Shown here: positions 23,346-31,988 of the stretch, piece by piece
How positions within the stretch are numbered: the first letter of the stretch is position 1
Layout: every line of letters starts with the position of its first letter
Virus record (IMG/VR): IMGVR_UViG_3300048110_000147
Coordinates: 1-64,000 of that record
Length of the DNA stretch: 64,000 nt
From: a virus
Strand: one strand, 5' to 3'
The notes under the pieces: generated by a model
Told to the model about the DNA's origin: nothing
Seen by the model: only the letters and a program-made list of their open reading frames with translations
Databases searched by the model: none
Position numbers and translations under genes: made by a program

Positions 23346-23903
23346 CTACTTATAGGTCATGTAAGTCCGTATGAAATATGGTTCACCTTGGGATACTGTC
23401 TTGGACCATTCTTGTGCTGCTTCATCATCCGCTTGGTCACTGACATATTTGTAACAATGAAATTCTACATCTGCATCCTGACAGACTTTTGCGATAGCAT
23501 ATGCTTCCATCTCTACTAGGTCAGCAGGAATCTCAAGATTTGGATCTGCAACAAAGTTGTCTCCCGTACTGCAAATCTTTCCGGTTTCCCACTCTATATC
23601 ATGAACGTGACCTAAGATGACTCCGTCCTCGAATGGTGTCTGGCCAGGACTGTATCCTAGACCCGCACATGACATATCGCGTTGCACGAACTTGTCTACT
23701 CTATGCAGACCACCGTCTATTGTGATACCTCCGGCAGTACCGAAGTTGAATACCCTCTCTGGTTTATGTCTCTCGATTAGTTTTGCAGCAGTCATCGCTG
23801 CATTTACTTTACCGACTCCAGTGAAGAATACATTGTTCCACTTAGACATCCTAGGTGCTTCTAGTTCTAGGGCGATGAGAATAAGGTCCTTAATTTCAGT
23901 CAT
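23346..23903 (-). CDS. MTA/SAH nucleosidase-like (PNP_UDP family) enzyme
   Basis: The 185-residue protein has LIALELEAP, FNFGTAGGI (phosphate/ribose loop) and VEMEAYAIAKVC followed by YVSDQADDEA. This is the conserved E-M-E and S-D-x-A(D) ending of 5'-methylthioadenosine/S-adenosylhomocysteine nucleosidases, which release adenine. It is somewhat shorter than E. coli Mtn. The adenine phosphoribosyltransferase gene overlaps it directly, so the pair can release and re-use adenine. Confidence 0.75.
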   Translation of the reverse strand: MTEIKDLILIALELEAPRMSKWNNVFFTGVGKVNAAMTAAKLIERHKPERVFNFGTAGGITIDGGLHRVDKFVQRDMSCAGLGYSPGQTPFEDGVILGHVHDIEWETGKICSTGDNFVADPNLEIPADLVEMEAYAIAKVCQDADVEFHCYKYVSDQADDEAAQEWSKTVSQGEPYFIRTYMTYK

Positions 23904-24411
23904 AGGTTACTACACTAAAAGTGTCCATATCTAATTTTGATGACCCACCAAGAAAGGCAAGGTCGATAACAGACGCATAACACATGTTTTCAACACCAAA
24001 GGTTTTCAACAACTCAGAGACTGCAAGTGCTGTACCTCCGGTCGCATTGACATCATCGATGATACATACGTTACTATTAGAGTTGAGTTTTGCGTCAGCT
24101 TTAATTTGTAACACCCCGCTAGCGTACTCGTAGTCGTACGACTTAGACTTTCGTGGGGGTGGTAGTTTGTTTGGTTTGCGTATCATATGGAGCGGTACCC
24201 CCAGTAGAAACGCTATAGGAGAACTCCAAAGGAATCCCCTGGCGTCCGGTGACACTATATCGGTGATACCTCGTGTAGTACAGAATTTCATCAGACTTTC
24301 TATACTATATTCAAACGCACGAGGGTTCACCAATATACCGCTTATATCTTTATACTGAACACCCTTGATAGGATAGTCCGGTACATTTCTAATCACATCT
24401 TTAAGATCCAT
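23896..24411 (-). CDS. apt: Adenine phosphoribosyltransferase
   Basis: The 171-residue enzyme carries the PRPP-binding loop CIIDDVNATGGTA near residues 115-127, SPDARGFLWSSPIA (pyrophosphate-loop region of APRT) and the N-terminal PDYPIKGVQYKDI typical of Apt. It converts adenine and PRPP to AMP. Together with the nucleosidase gene that overlaps its end by 8 bases it can salvage adenine from methylthioadenosine or S-adenosylhomocysteine. Confidence 0.85.
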   Translation of the reverse strand: MDLKDVIRNVPDYPIKGVQYKDISGILVNPRAFEYSIESLMKFCTTRGITDIVSPDARGFLWSSPIAFLLGVPLHMIRKPNKLPPPRKSKSYDYEYASGVLQIKADAKLNSNSNVCIIDDVNATGGTALAVSELLKTFGVENMCYASVIDLAFLGGSSKLDMDTFSVVTYD

Positions 24412-24413
24412 AA

Positions 24414-24551
24414 TTAATATTCATCTTCCTGTACTGCGTCTGCATCTGCGCCACACATAGGACAATGACGGGGCACCTCATCTTCATAAGGTACCCGTAT
24501 CACAGTTTCAATATCGCAGATAGGACACTCAATGGTGTACTCTTTATCCAC
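24414..24551 (-). CDS. Small zinc-ribbon protein, 45 aa
   Basis: A GTG-initiated frame starts directly after the TAG of NrdB. It encodes CPIC and HCPMCG, two CxxC knuckles about 22 residues apart, followed by an acidic tail. This is a rubredoxin- or zinc-ribbon-like fold. It is the only product of its frame and is tightly packed between NrdB and Apt, which supports translation. Function unknown. Confidence 0.6.
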   Translation of the reverse strand: MDKEYTIECPICDIETVIRVPYEDEVPRHCPMCGADADAVQEDEY

Positions 24552-25526
24552 CTATGCTACCTCTGCTTCCAACTCTTCCCATCCGTAGTCTTCACCTTCC
24601 ATACCGGCTACTGAATATTCGGTTACACGTTTCTCAAAGAAGTTGTCGTGTGATGCTCCATTCAGTACCCAATCCAACCACGGTAGAGGATTTGTTTTTT
24701 GTTTGAACAATGGCTTCAGACCTAACTGAAGTAGTCGACGGTCAGCAATGTGACGTATGTAGTCGCGTACTTCCTTCTTGGTTAGACCCTGTACATTGTT
24801 ACCTTTAAACGCAAGTTGAATGAACTTGTCTTCTAGTGCGACAGCATTCTCTGCCATCTGATATATCTTTGACTTGAGTTCATCATTGATGATACGTGGG
24901 TGTTCATCCGTAAACTCACGGAACAACTTTGCGTTACCCTGTACGTGGATAGTTTCATCACGGATGGACCATTCCACGATTGTCGCCATACCCTTCATCT
25001 TTCCAAAACGTTGGAAGTTTAGTAGCATGACAAACGATGCGAATACTGACATACCTTCGTTGAACACAGACTGTGCCAACGCAAGTGCAAGACCCATATG
25101 ACTAGAGACGTTACCGTCTTTCATGAAATTGATCTTGTCTGCCATCTCAGTATATTCTAAGAATGCATGGTACTCTTCATCTGGTAGACCTAGAGTATCA
25201 TTAAGAAGAGCATACGCACGTTGGTGTACCCCTTCACGGTTTGCGAACGAGGACAGCATGTTACGCACCTCGTTATTCTTGAACTTTGGTATTAATAGTT
25301 CGTGGTAGTTCTCACCTACCTGTACGTCTGACTGCGTGAACAATCGTAGTACATGTGTGATGAATACTTTCTCATCTTCAGACAGTTTGGTTTTCCAATC
25401 CTGTACGTCTTCGGACAATTCTGCTTCATCTTCGATCCAATGGATCTCTTCGTGTTTCTTTGTTAGTTCAACCGCCCAAGGATATAGGAACGGTTTATAT
25501 GTTTCTGAAAATTTAAGTAACGACAT
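24552..25526 (-). CDS. nrdB: Ribonucleotide reductase class Ia small subunit
   Basis: The 324-residue protein has REGVHQRAY, which supplies the metal-ligand Glu and His and, four residues after the His, the Tyr expected to form the radical (Glu-x-x-His-x-x-x-Tyr as in E. coli E115/H118/Y122). Further ligands lie in QSVFNEGM and WSIRDETIH. It delivers the radical to NrdA for deoxynucleotide synthesis. It follows nrdA by about 40 bases in one operon. Confidence 0.93.
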   Translation of the reverse strand: MSLLKFSETYKPFLYPWAVELTKKHEEIHWIEDEAELSEDVQDWKTKLSEDEKVFITHVLRLFTQSDVQVGENYHELLIPKFKNNEVRNMLSSFANREGVHQRAYALLNDTLGLPDEEYHAFLEYTEMADKINFMKDGNVSSHMGLALALAQSVFNEGMSVFASFVMLLNFQRFGKMKGMATIVEWSIRDETIHVQGNAKLFREFTDEHPRIINDELKSKIYQMAENAVALEDKFIQLAFKGNNVQGLTKKEVRDYIRHIADRRLLQLGLKPLFKQKTNPLPWLDWVLNGASHDNFFEKRVTEYSVAGMEGEDYGWEELEAEVA

Positions 25527-25566
25527 AATAGACCTGTATTATAAGTTGTATGTAAGGCATCTGCCC

Positions 25567-27561
25567 CTATCCTTCACAAGCTCGACATTCGTCTCCATCA
25601 TCTACAGACAGTGTGATGTCCGTTTTCAATTGGAGCATAAGATCTTCATAACCACCAATGTATCTTCCTTCTATGTAAATCTGAGGGACCGTCGTAACAT
25701 CTTTTCGACCAGTGACCTCTGAGGCCGTCTTCTTGATGACCTCAAGGTCTATGTAATCGAATGGTACTCCCTGTAAGAGTAACTCTTCTTTGGCTTTGGT
25801 ACACCAAGGACAGTTAGCCTTTCCATAGATTATCGTCCGGTTGTCATCCATTAATGCAACCCGTTCGACTTTGTCTGATACCGTCTCCGCACGAGAACTT
25901 GCCTCTGTGCGCAAATAGTATAGACCTTTCAACCCTTTTCTCCACGCGTTAAAATGCACCTTATTGACGTATCGCTTAGGGGCACCGGAAGGGAAAAAGA
26001 GATTGACTGACTGACCCTGACAAATAAATGGTTGTCGGTCTGCCGCGTGTGTCACCACCCAATTCTGGTCTAGTTCTTGTGCGGTCTTGTAGATTGCCTT
26101 CTCACCTTCGTTAAGGAAAGGTAGGTGTTGCACCGACCCTTTCTTGGTGATAATGCTGGACCACGTAGATTCGTTATCATGACCCTTCTCTTTGAGGAGT
26201 TGGGTCAGATAAACATTCTTCACTAGGAAAGAACCAGCACGAGTTCTATGCGTATAAGCACATGCCTTCAGTGGTTCAATCGATGGTGACGTTGATAAAA
26301 TGACTCCCGACGACGCGTTTGGTGCTATTGCTATTAGATGCGCATTACGCATTCCTGAACCTAAACCGTCTGAGTATTCACCTCGCTCTTTCGCAAGGAG
26401 CCGTGACTCTTCTGTTGCTTGTTTGTTGATATTCTGAAAGACAACCTTATTTATCTCTCGTGCTTTATCAGACTCCCAAGCGACAGAGTGTTTCTGTAAG
26501 AGTGAATGGAATCCCATTGCACCCAATCCAATCGAGCGTTCACGAGCAGCAGAGTATCTTGCACGTGAAATGCTGTCTGGTGCGTTCTCGATAAAGTACT
26601 CAAGAACATTATCCAACATGCGAATAAGGTCTCGCACGATGTTGGTATCTTTCCACTCATCATAGTATTCTAGATTGAGTGATGAGAGACAACATACCGC
26701 AGTCCTGTCTGGACCTGTCGGCAAGTGAATCTCGTTACATAAGTTTGACCCGTGAATCTTGAGACCCTTTTCCTTCAGTGGCATCGGGAGTGCACGATTC
26801 GCAGTGTCAATGAAATTCAAGTACGGTTCACCCGTACGGAAACGTACCTCAAGGATTCGTTCCCACAACTTACGTGCATTGATGGATTCTTTTACTATGC
26901 CATCTTTCGGATCACGCAAGTCAAAATTTGTGTTGTTTAAGACCGCAGCCATAAACTCATCTGTGATATTTATAGCATTGTGAATGTTCAGAGCTTTCCG
27001 TTGAACGTCACCTGTCGGTATACGGATATTTAGGAATTCTACAATGTCTGGATGATGCACATCTAAGTATGCCGCATAAGACCCCTTACGTGTCTTACCC
27101 TGACGATACGCAATCATGTCCGCATCTACAGTGTGCATGAATGGAATGGGTCCAGGCGCGATGTCAGAGACCGTACGCACGTCTCCCCAGTGTCCACCGA
27201 CACCACCACCCATCACAGATAACCATCTTAGTTCGGATGAATGCTCAATGAGTCCTTCTAGAGTATCTGGTACATAGGTAAGAAAACATGAGATGGGTAG
27301 TCCCTTCGATTTACCTTCATCGGAAGGAGCATTAGACAGTACAGGAGAAGCAAACATAAACCACTTCTTAGAAACATAATCATAAAGTCGTCGTGCAAGT
27401 ACTTCGTCTAGTTGCCCTTTGTACATTGACCATGCGGTTGATGCTCTCGCATATGCATCTTGTGGTGAGTCTTCACCATCGGTCATGTAAAAATCTTTTA
27501 ACATTCCTACTGCATAGTCAGTAAGCAGTTCGTCTCTATCATAATCTACATCAACTGTCAT
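25567..27561 (-). CDS. nrdA: Ribonucleotide reductase large subunit with inserted glutaredoxin domain
   Basis: The catalytic barrel carries PISCFLTYV (first redox Cys), GSNLCNEIHLP (N-x-C-x-E active site), AVCCLSSLN (second redox Cys) and GLYYLRTEAS (radical-transfer Tyr pair). The N terminus starts at the helical domain, so the ATP-cone is missing. After residue about 575 there is a complete glutaredoxin domain (CPWC at 584-587, TTVPQIYIEGRYIGGYEDL), and then the usual acidic C-terminal tail ending in C659-x-x-C662. The reductant domain is thus placed between barrel and swinging tail, which may make turnover self-sufficient. Confidence 0.93.
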   Translation of the reverse strand: MTVDVDYDRDELLTDYAVGMLKDFYMTDGEDSPQDAYARASTAWSMYKGQLDEVLARRLYDYVSKKWFMFASPVLSNAPSDEGKSKGLPISCFLTYVPDTLEGLIEHSSELRWLSVMGGGVGGHWGDVRTVSDIAPGPIPFMHTVDADMIAYRQGKTRKGSYAAYLDVHHPDIVEFLNIRIPTGDVQRKALNIHNAINITDEFMAAVLNNTNFDLRDPKDGIVKESINARKLWERILEVRFRTGEPYLNFIDTANRALPMPLKEKGLKIHGSNLCNEIHLPTGPDRTAVCCLSSLNLEYYDEWKDTNIVRDLIRMLDNVLEYFIENAPDSISRARYSAARERSIGLGAMGFHSLLQKHSVAWESDKAREINKVVFQNINKQATEESRLLAKERGEYSDGLGSGMRNAHLIAIAPNASSGVILSTSPSIEPLKACAYTHRTRAGSFLVKNVYLTQLLKEKGHDNESTWSSIITKKGSVQHLPFLNEGEKAIYKTAQELDQNWVVTHAADRQPFICQGQSVNLFFPSGAPKRYVNKVHFNAWRKGLKGLYYLRTEASSRAETVSDKVERVALMDDNRTIIYGKANCPWCTKAKEELLLQGVPFDYIDLEVIKKTASEVTGRKDVTTVPQIYIEGRYIGGYEDLMLQLKTDITLSVDDGDECRACEG

Positions 27562-27896
27562 TAGTATTCCAAAAGTTTGGGCCCATCCTCGTTCAGGGAG
27601 AAGAAACCGCTTTCAAGTAATTTATGTTCTGGGAAAAAATCATGGACCCAGTTATTATATTCATCTTCAGTAAAGATAGAAAACTCTAAGACGACACCCT
27701 TATCTATACAATGTTCTTTTGCAAGATTCCAGTCATTTCTTGTCTTTTCGCTATCACCTATAATGATGAAGAAAACTATATTGCTTTCATATGTGCAATA
27801 CGGTACATTATACTCTGTATAGACCCTTTTGTCAATACCTGACAGAGCATCATACAAAACTTTATTGTTCTTTAAGTGAGAAGGAAGAGTGTTCAC
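27561..27896 (-). CDS. Hypothetical protein, 111 aa
   Basis: Mixed alpha/beta composition with SNIVFFIIIGDSEK and a Trp-rich C-terminal half. No family was recognised. The ATG overlaps the 27893 gene and the stop shares a base with nrdA, so it belongs to the nucleotide-metabolism operon from promoter 28258-28286. Confidence 0.65.
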   Translation of the reverse strand: MNTLPSHLKNNKVLYDALSGIDKRVYTEYNVPYCTYESNIVFFIIIGDSEKTRNDWNLAKEHCIDKGVVLEFSIFTEDEYNNWVHDFFPEHKLLESGFFSLNEDGPKLLEY

Positions 27897-28231
27897 TTGC
27901 TATAGTCGTAGAACGGTTCGTCTTCCTGATAGTCGTAATCTTCTATTATCATCTGCTTTCCGGTCTCCCAGAACTTCTTACAGCACCTTTCAAGGTACAG
28001 TGACTGTTCTTCGGGGTCAAAGAGACCCTCCCATAATAGATGATTTCTAAATGAGCTCTGAGGATTTTTTACTAGGAATCTTTCGGGATTAAGTTGGGAT
28101 GTAGACTCACCGTCCATTGGGACGTAGATGCACTTGTCCTCATCAAACATGCTTTGCAGCCTGTCGTAATCAGTGTCAAGAAGGTCTTCTAGCAAGACTA
28201 TGAAATAGTCAACTTGGTCTATTACCAACAT
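27893..28231 (-). CDS. Hypothetical protein, 112 aa
   Basis: Acidic protein with a hydrophobic N-terminal helix (DYFIVLLEDLLD) and a strongly acidic, Tyr-rich end (IEDYDYQEDEPFYDY). No family was recognised. AAGGA precedes the ATG. It is the first gene behind promoter 28258-28286 and leads the nrdA-nrdB-apt-nucleosidase operon. Confidence 0.65.
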   Translation of the reverse strand: MLVIDQVDYFIVLLEDLLDTDYDRLQSMFDEDKCIYVPMDGESTSQLNPERFLVKNPQSSFRNHLLWEGLFDPEEQSLYLERCCKKFWETGKQMIIEDYDYQEDEPFYDYSK

Positions 28232-28257
28232 AATACAATCCTTAATTTAAGTGTAGA

Positions 28258-28286
28258 ATTATATAGTATTATGTTGGGTTTGTAAA
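28258..28286 (-). promoter_or_regulatory. Sigma70-like promoter (nrdA operon)
   Basis: TTTACA at 28281-28286 and TATAAT at 28258-28263, spacer 17; drives the 27893 gene through nrdA, nrdB, apt and the nucleosidase. Confidence 0.75.
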
Positions 28287-28305
28287 GGGGTAAATCGAAC
28301 TTTTT

Positions 28306-28485
28306 TTAAAATTTATTTGGAAACACTCGTTTCAATACTGCGGCGGCATCCTTGCGCTTCTTTTTGCGGTCATGCTTTTTTCGTACGATTACAGTATCGG
28401 AATCTTCCCCTGTGCCTGCGACACCAGAAGTGTTGTTCGTTATCTCTTCTTGGAACTGCTTCATGAATTCTTTATATGTTTTCAT
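28306..28485 (-). CDS. Small basic protein with capsid-targeting-like N terminus, 59 aa
   Basis: The N terminus MKTYKEFMKQFQEE is close to the T4 internal-protein capsid-targeting start (MKTYQEF). The middle is Gly/Ser/Asp-rich and the end is very basic (RKKHDRKKKRKDAAAVLKR), as expected for a DNA-associated internal head protein. It is the last gene of the late operon beginning at 31867. Being under 60 residues, it is easily missed. Confidence 0.65.
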   Translation of the reverse strand: MKTYKEFMKQFQEEITNNTSGVAGTGEDSDTVIVRKKHDRKKKRKDAAAVLKRVFPNKF

Positions 28486-29075
28486 TTTCGTATCTCGTTT
28501 GATGAGAATAATATGCGTTTACCTGTGCGTAGGTGAGTACCCTCGAATACAGGTATACCTAGAATATCGTGACATAAATTGTCTTCGGTGACCCGTACTT
28601 GATCCCCTTTACGTACCATATCTTCTCCACCCGATAGTACAGAGTTTTCTGCCATACGGTACATACCTTGACCTAAGTTACCATTGTCCAGTACATACCA
28701 CTGAGAGTTTTCAAGTAGCACATCCATGATATCGACACCAGTCTCTTCATGAATCTTTTGAATCTGTTTATCAGACAGATCACCGTCTTCTTTGATTAGT
28801 GCAAGTGCAGCACCATACCGTGCGACAATAGAGGAACCGCCTGGGACCTTAGCCATAAGTTTCTTTAGATTAAACACGAGACGATGGAACGAGGTGTAGT
28901 GAGTACGGTATGCATCGCGCTTATCCATATCCCCCATGTCATAATCTTTGACTTTATTTCCGTCTGCATCGATGATCCCTGCCTTGAATGCACCAGTATC
29001 TTCTATCTTGGTGACCAGCAGTTTCAGAAAACGAATTGTATAGACTACATCTGCAGCCGACTTTAGGATGCCCAT
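28482..29075 (-). CDS. Conserved T4-like marine phage protein, probable virion component, 197 aa
   Basis: The start MGILKSAADVVYTIRFLKLLVT, the FHRLVFNLKKLMAKVPGGS segment and the terminal VTEDNLCHDILGIPVFEGTH recur, from memory, in a protein family of T4-like cyanophages. Its precise function is not established; late position suggests virion or assembly. The ATG overlaps the 29063 gene by 13 bases. Confidence 0.65.
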   Translation of the reverse strand: MGILKSAADVVYTIRFLKLLVTKIEDTGAFKAGIIDADGNKVKDYDMGDMDKRDAYRTHYTSFHRLVFNLKKLMAKVPGGSSIVARYGAALALIKEDGDLSDKQIQKIHEETGVDIMDVLLENSQWYVLDNGNLGQGMYRMAENSVLSGGEDMVRKGDQVRVTEDNLCHDILGIPVFEGTHLRTGKRILFSSNEIRK

Positions 29076-29431
29076 CTTATTTCTCTCAATTTATCTATTA
29101 CGTATTTATCCATTTCGATACCTGTAATGTCATCATTTCTTATTGCTTGGAGAAAAACAAGGAAGGGTTTGATAGTCGGCCACTGTTCTAACGGTATTTT
29201 TACTGCCAACATCTCCACACCTGCTTCATTTCCAAACACATTAAAGATGACGATCAAATGGTTTAGGATAAGTCTTTCTGCAAGGTCTCCGTTCTGGTGG
29301 TATCGATTCACCAATCTCTTCACATACTTGAACCTCTTCAGATCGTCGAAGAATTCTTCTCCGTCGATGTGGGTGGGATTATAGTAGTGCTTTGCAGCAT
29401 AGACGACAAGATTATTTTTATTCAACTTCAT
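29063..29431 (-). CDS. Conserved helical phage protein, 122 aa
   Basis: All-helical composition with LVVYAAKHYYNPTHIDGEEFFDD at the start and a basic middle. A small protein of this type recurs in marine T4-like phages next to the preceding gene. Function unknown. It overlaps the glycosyltransferase-like gene by 14 bases. Confidence 0.65.
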   Translation of the reverse strand: MKLNKNNLVVYAAKHYYNPTHIDGEEFFDDLKRFKYVKRLVNRYHQNGDLAERLILNHLIVIFNVFGNEAGVEMLAVKIPLEQWPTIKPFLVFLQAIRNDDITGIEMDKYVIDKLREIRWAS

Positions 29432-30371
29432 AATATGGATCTTTGAATCTCCTTAACCTGTATCCGCTTGGATACATTTCAATCTTATTTAGGTGGTCAA
29501 TAAGATCTGCTATCCAGTATAGGTCAAGGTTACCACTCCGTGTTGTACTGGCAGAATCTTGCATATACAGATAGGAGTACTTGGGCCTCTCGTCGCGCAC
29601 TTGCATATCCAGAACCCCATCATATGAGAGTTTCTTTAACTTGTAGTACTGTAGAACATCCTCACCTATCCTGTGGTCGGGGTCAAATCTAGTATGCTGT
29701 GCACCCTTACGTGAGTAAAACACCAGTCTATTCAGAGTGTTCATCATATCGCCATAGTCCACAGTATATTCCTCCAAAACCTTTCGGTTCGACATCCACT
29801 CTCTTGCGATGTCTTCGGGAATATTGTGTCTCATAAGTTTACGTATTTCCTGCTCATTGACTTTAGGAACATGGGTATTACGAGTTCTTTTATTTAAATC
29901 ATGGGTCCAGTGAGCAGTATGTTTTACGGGTATAAAGAAATGATCTTTCTTCACGCTCCTGCTATCTACCTGTTTTGAAAACAGATCAAAGAACCCGTCT
30001 TGAGGAGTCTGGACTGAGAGTTGATTTGCGAGACATATGATGTCTGGGGGAGAGTCGCCTAGCGCAACTGTGCGGTAAAGGTTTCTACCGTAGGGAGTGA
30101 TATAATCATCACCGTCGACTTGGACCATATACTCGTTATCGCTTTCTAAGAACTTATCGAGTAACGAGTTTTTACCTGTCGATGGTGTGCCGTCTGATTC
30201 TGTGACGTAGTGCTCTATATCATTGGACACACAAAAACGCGTGGCGATTTCAGAGTACTCTTCATTTAGAGTATTGATAACAACCACGGTCTCATTAGGT
30301 TTCAGAGCAATAAACTGACGTTCTAGTGTCTTTATATTACCACTAGTTAATACGTAGTATTTGAAAGACAT
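29418..30371 (-). CDS. GT2-like glycosyltransferase
   Basis: The start (YVLTSGNIKTLERQFIAL) and MVQVDGDDYITPYGR give the GT-A fold with a DGDD metal motif. The C-terminal part is long and helical. It is predicted to transfer a sugar from a nucleotide donor. It lies inside a late cluster of head-related genes, which suggests that the acceptor may be a virion protein, but that is inference. Confidence 0.7.
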   Translation of the reverse strand: MSFKYYVLTSGNIKTLERQFIALKPNETVVVINTLNEEYSEIATRFCVSNDIEHYVTESDGTPSTGKNSLLDKFLESDNEYMVQVDGDDYITPYGRNLYRTVALGDSPPDIICLANQLSVQTPQDGFFDLFSKQVDSRSVKKDHFFIPVKHTAHWTHDLNKRTRNTHVPKVNEQEIRKLMRHNIPEDIAREWMSNRKVLEEYTVDYGDMMNTLNRLVFYSRKGAQHTRFDPDHRIGEDVLQYYKLKKLSYDGVLDMQVRDERPKYSYLYMQDSASTTRSGNLDLYWIADLIDHLNKIEMYPSGYRLRRFKDPYYEVE

Positions 30372-30374
30372 AAT

Positions 30375-30596
30375 CTATCCGTGATAGATTCCTGCTTCCT
30401 TTAATTTTGCAATCAGAACTTCTTTCTTACGTCTACGGTCCAATCTAACGCCGTTCTCTCGACCTAATGTATCCAACTCTTTCTTCGACATATCTTCGAT
30501 CATACGAGAAGATGTGCGAGGGTCTCCACAGACCACCCTATCTGGACGGTCCTGGCGAAAGAGATTTAGAATGTAATGAAATATATCCGAAAACAT
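30375..30596 (-). CDS. Small SAP/HeH-like protein, 73 aa
   Basis: An amphipathic N terminus is followed by MSKKELDTLGRENG and RRKKEVLIAKLKEAG, the helix-extended loop-helix pattern of SAP/HeH-type nucleic-acid-binding domains. DNA binding inside the head or at the membrane is possible. It precedes the glycosyltransferase gene by three bases. Confidence 0.6.
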   Translation of the reverse strand: MFSDIFHYILNLFRQDRPDRVVCGDPRTSSRMIEDMSKKELDTLGRENGVRLDRRRKKEVLIAKLKEAGIYHG

Positions 30597-30613
30597 AATA
30601 TATCCTGTTTCAT

Positions 30614-31537
30614 TTATTTTGGAGACTTGTCTCCGTTCTTCAGATTATCAGCGCCACCACGAGCAGGAGACTGTTTCATATCCTTACCACCCGCTTTAAA
30701 AGTAACATCATGACTTTCTTCTTCAGCATCTTCAATCTTTTTATCAGACTTCTTATGCATTGCAATGACTTTCTTGTCATGTTCAGATGAATGGTCATCG
30801 TGTTTCTCACCAGAAGCTGCATCTTTCTTAGGTTCTACTGCTTCAACGATGTCTGACCACATCTTCTCAAATGCAGAACGTGTGTCTACACTTTCAATCT
30901 TAGAAATCTCTGCTTTCTTATCAGCAGTCTTAGGATTCTTTTTAATATCCGAATCTCCGTCTGCCTCTGGTTCTTCCCCATCGTCTTTCTTAGGCGGGAA
31001 AGGTTTCTTCTTCTTGTCCTTTGGTTCTTCGTCGGACTCTTCTTCGTCTTTCTCTTCCTTAACAGCAGGTTTCTTACCACCATCAATAGCGTCATCTGTA
31101 GCTTTACGCTTCTTGTGTAAGAACTCATCCGAAGAATCTACATCGCCATCATTATCGATGTCTTTGTCTTTACGATTCTTGAACTTCTTGTCGTTCTCTG
31201 CGTCGTCTACTGGGTCTAAACCTTCTTCAACTTCATTCTCGCAGTAGTCGCAACCTTTGTTTTCGCACTTAGGACAGTCTTCGCCTTCTTTGACTTTCTT
31301 GTACCCACATGCTTCTTCAAGGTCAGCCTCTTCGAACATCTTTGCTGCTTGCTTAAAACTAACTGTTTTGAAATCACCAAATTCGTTAGTTAATTTGAAA
31401 GATACCTTACCTTTATCTTGGTTCATCTGGACAGTATATCGCTTACCGTCCTTACCTTGAATACCTTTCTTATCACGAATTTTCGCTTCGGAGACCATTC
31501 CCAAATACGCCTCCATAATTTTATTGATATCTGACAT
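30614..31537 (-). CDS. Acidic/Lys-rich internal head protein candidate with EF-hand-like loop
   Basis: The 307-residue protein is dominated by Asp, Glu and Lys (for example EEKDEEESDEEPKDKKKK), like T4 scaffold-core and internal proteins. The start MSDINKIMEAYLGMVSEAK carries a targeting-like segment ending in a possible protease site (MVSE). A short Cys cluster (CPKCENKGCDYC) may bind zinc, and DKDIDNDGDVDSSDE matches an EF-hand calcium loop. GGAG is spaced six bases from ATG 31537. It is probably processed in the prohead. Confidence 0.65.
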   Translation of the reverse strand: MSDINKIMEAYLGMVSEAKIRDKKGIQGKDGKRYTVQMNQDKGKVSFKLTNEFGDFKTVSFKQAAKMFEEADLEEACGYKKVKEGEDCPKCENKGCDYCENEVEEGLDPVDDAENDKKFKNRKDKDIDNDGDVDSSDEFLHKKRKATDDAIDGGKKPAVKEEKDEEESDEEPKDKKKKPFPPKKDDGEEPEADGDSDIKKNPKTADKKAEISKIESVDTRSAFEKMWSDIVEAVEPKKDAASGEKHDDHSSEHDKKVIAMHKKSDKKIEDAEEESHDVTFKAGGKDMKQSPARGGADNLKNGDKSPK

Positions 31538-31555
31538 CATAGTCTCCGTTAAATA

Positions 31556-31867
31556 TTATGCGTCAAAGAATACTTTGACAACTAAACCAGCAAAGATAGT
31601 AGCAGTTAGAGTAATGATGTACTGCATTACCTTGACGGTTTTACCTTGCTCTTGAACAACATCATCGATATCATCCATACGCATGGAGAATCGATTCATT
31701 CTTTCGAAATGTTGTGAATTCGCTTTTTCTATGTTAATGAGTTTTTCTTCTGCCCTGGCCAAATCGATCATTGCATCGGAAAGCTTGTCTATCTTGTCCT
31801 CGATTCTTGCGAGGCGTTGTTCTTCACGTTGCACATGATCTGTAATTATTTGGTTATTATCTGGCAT
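31556..31867 (-). CDS. XhlA-like coiled-coil membrane protein, 103 aa
   Basis: ATG 31867 starts MPDNNQIITDHVQREEQR. The protein is a long coiled coil (about residues 20-65) ending in one membrane span (about 80-100, YIITLTATIFAGLVVKVFF). This matches hemolysin XhlA-like phage proteins, often lysis-related. An in-frame ATG at 31882 is an alternative. It is the first gene after the TATAAATA promoter 31973-31980, with a leader of about 100 bases. Confidence 0.6.
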   Translation of the reverse strand: MPDNNQIITDHVQREEQRLARIEDKIDKLSDAMIDLARAEEKLINIEKANSQHFERMNRFSMRMDDIDDVVQEQGKTVKVMQYIITLTATIFAGLVVKVFFDA

Positions 31868-31972
31868 TTTCGAGTAGCCCATAAATGTTTATAATATAAG
31901 TCGTATTTGATATAATTAATATAAGTTGATATAATTATTCTGTGTTGACTTATTAATTGAGTTTACGTGGTC

Positions 31973-31980
31973 TATTTATA
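31973..31980 (-). promoter_or_regulatory. T4-type late promoter
   Basis: TATAAATA followed by a roughly 100-base AT-rich leader with a repeated TTGATATAATTA; drives the 31867-to-28306 unit. Confidence 0.7.
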
Positions 31981-31988
31981 ATTTTAAA

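Noticed and set aside
25336-25722. A 128-residue plus-strand open frame opposite nrdB/nrdA
   Set aside because: It spans the junction of two strong minus-strand genes and has no start signals.
26967-26974. TATAAATA inside nrdA
   Set aside because: No gene start lies within a useful distance, so it is taken as chance.
30765-31247. A 160-residue Ser-rich open frame on the plus strand
   Set aside because: It is the mirror of a highly Lys/Glu/Asp-rich gene on the minus strand; there is no promoter or ribosome site and the composition is that of an antisense shadow.
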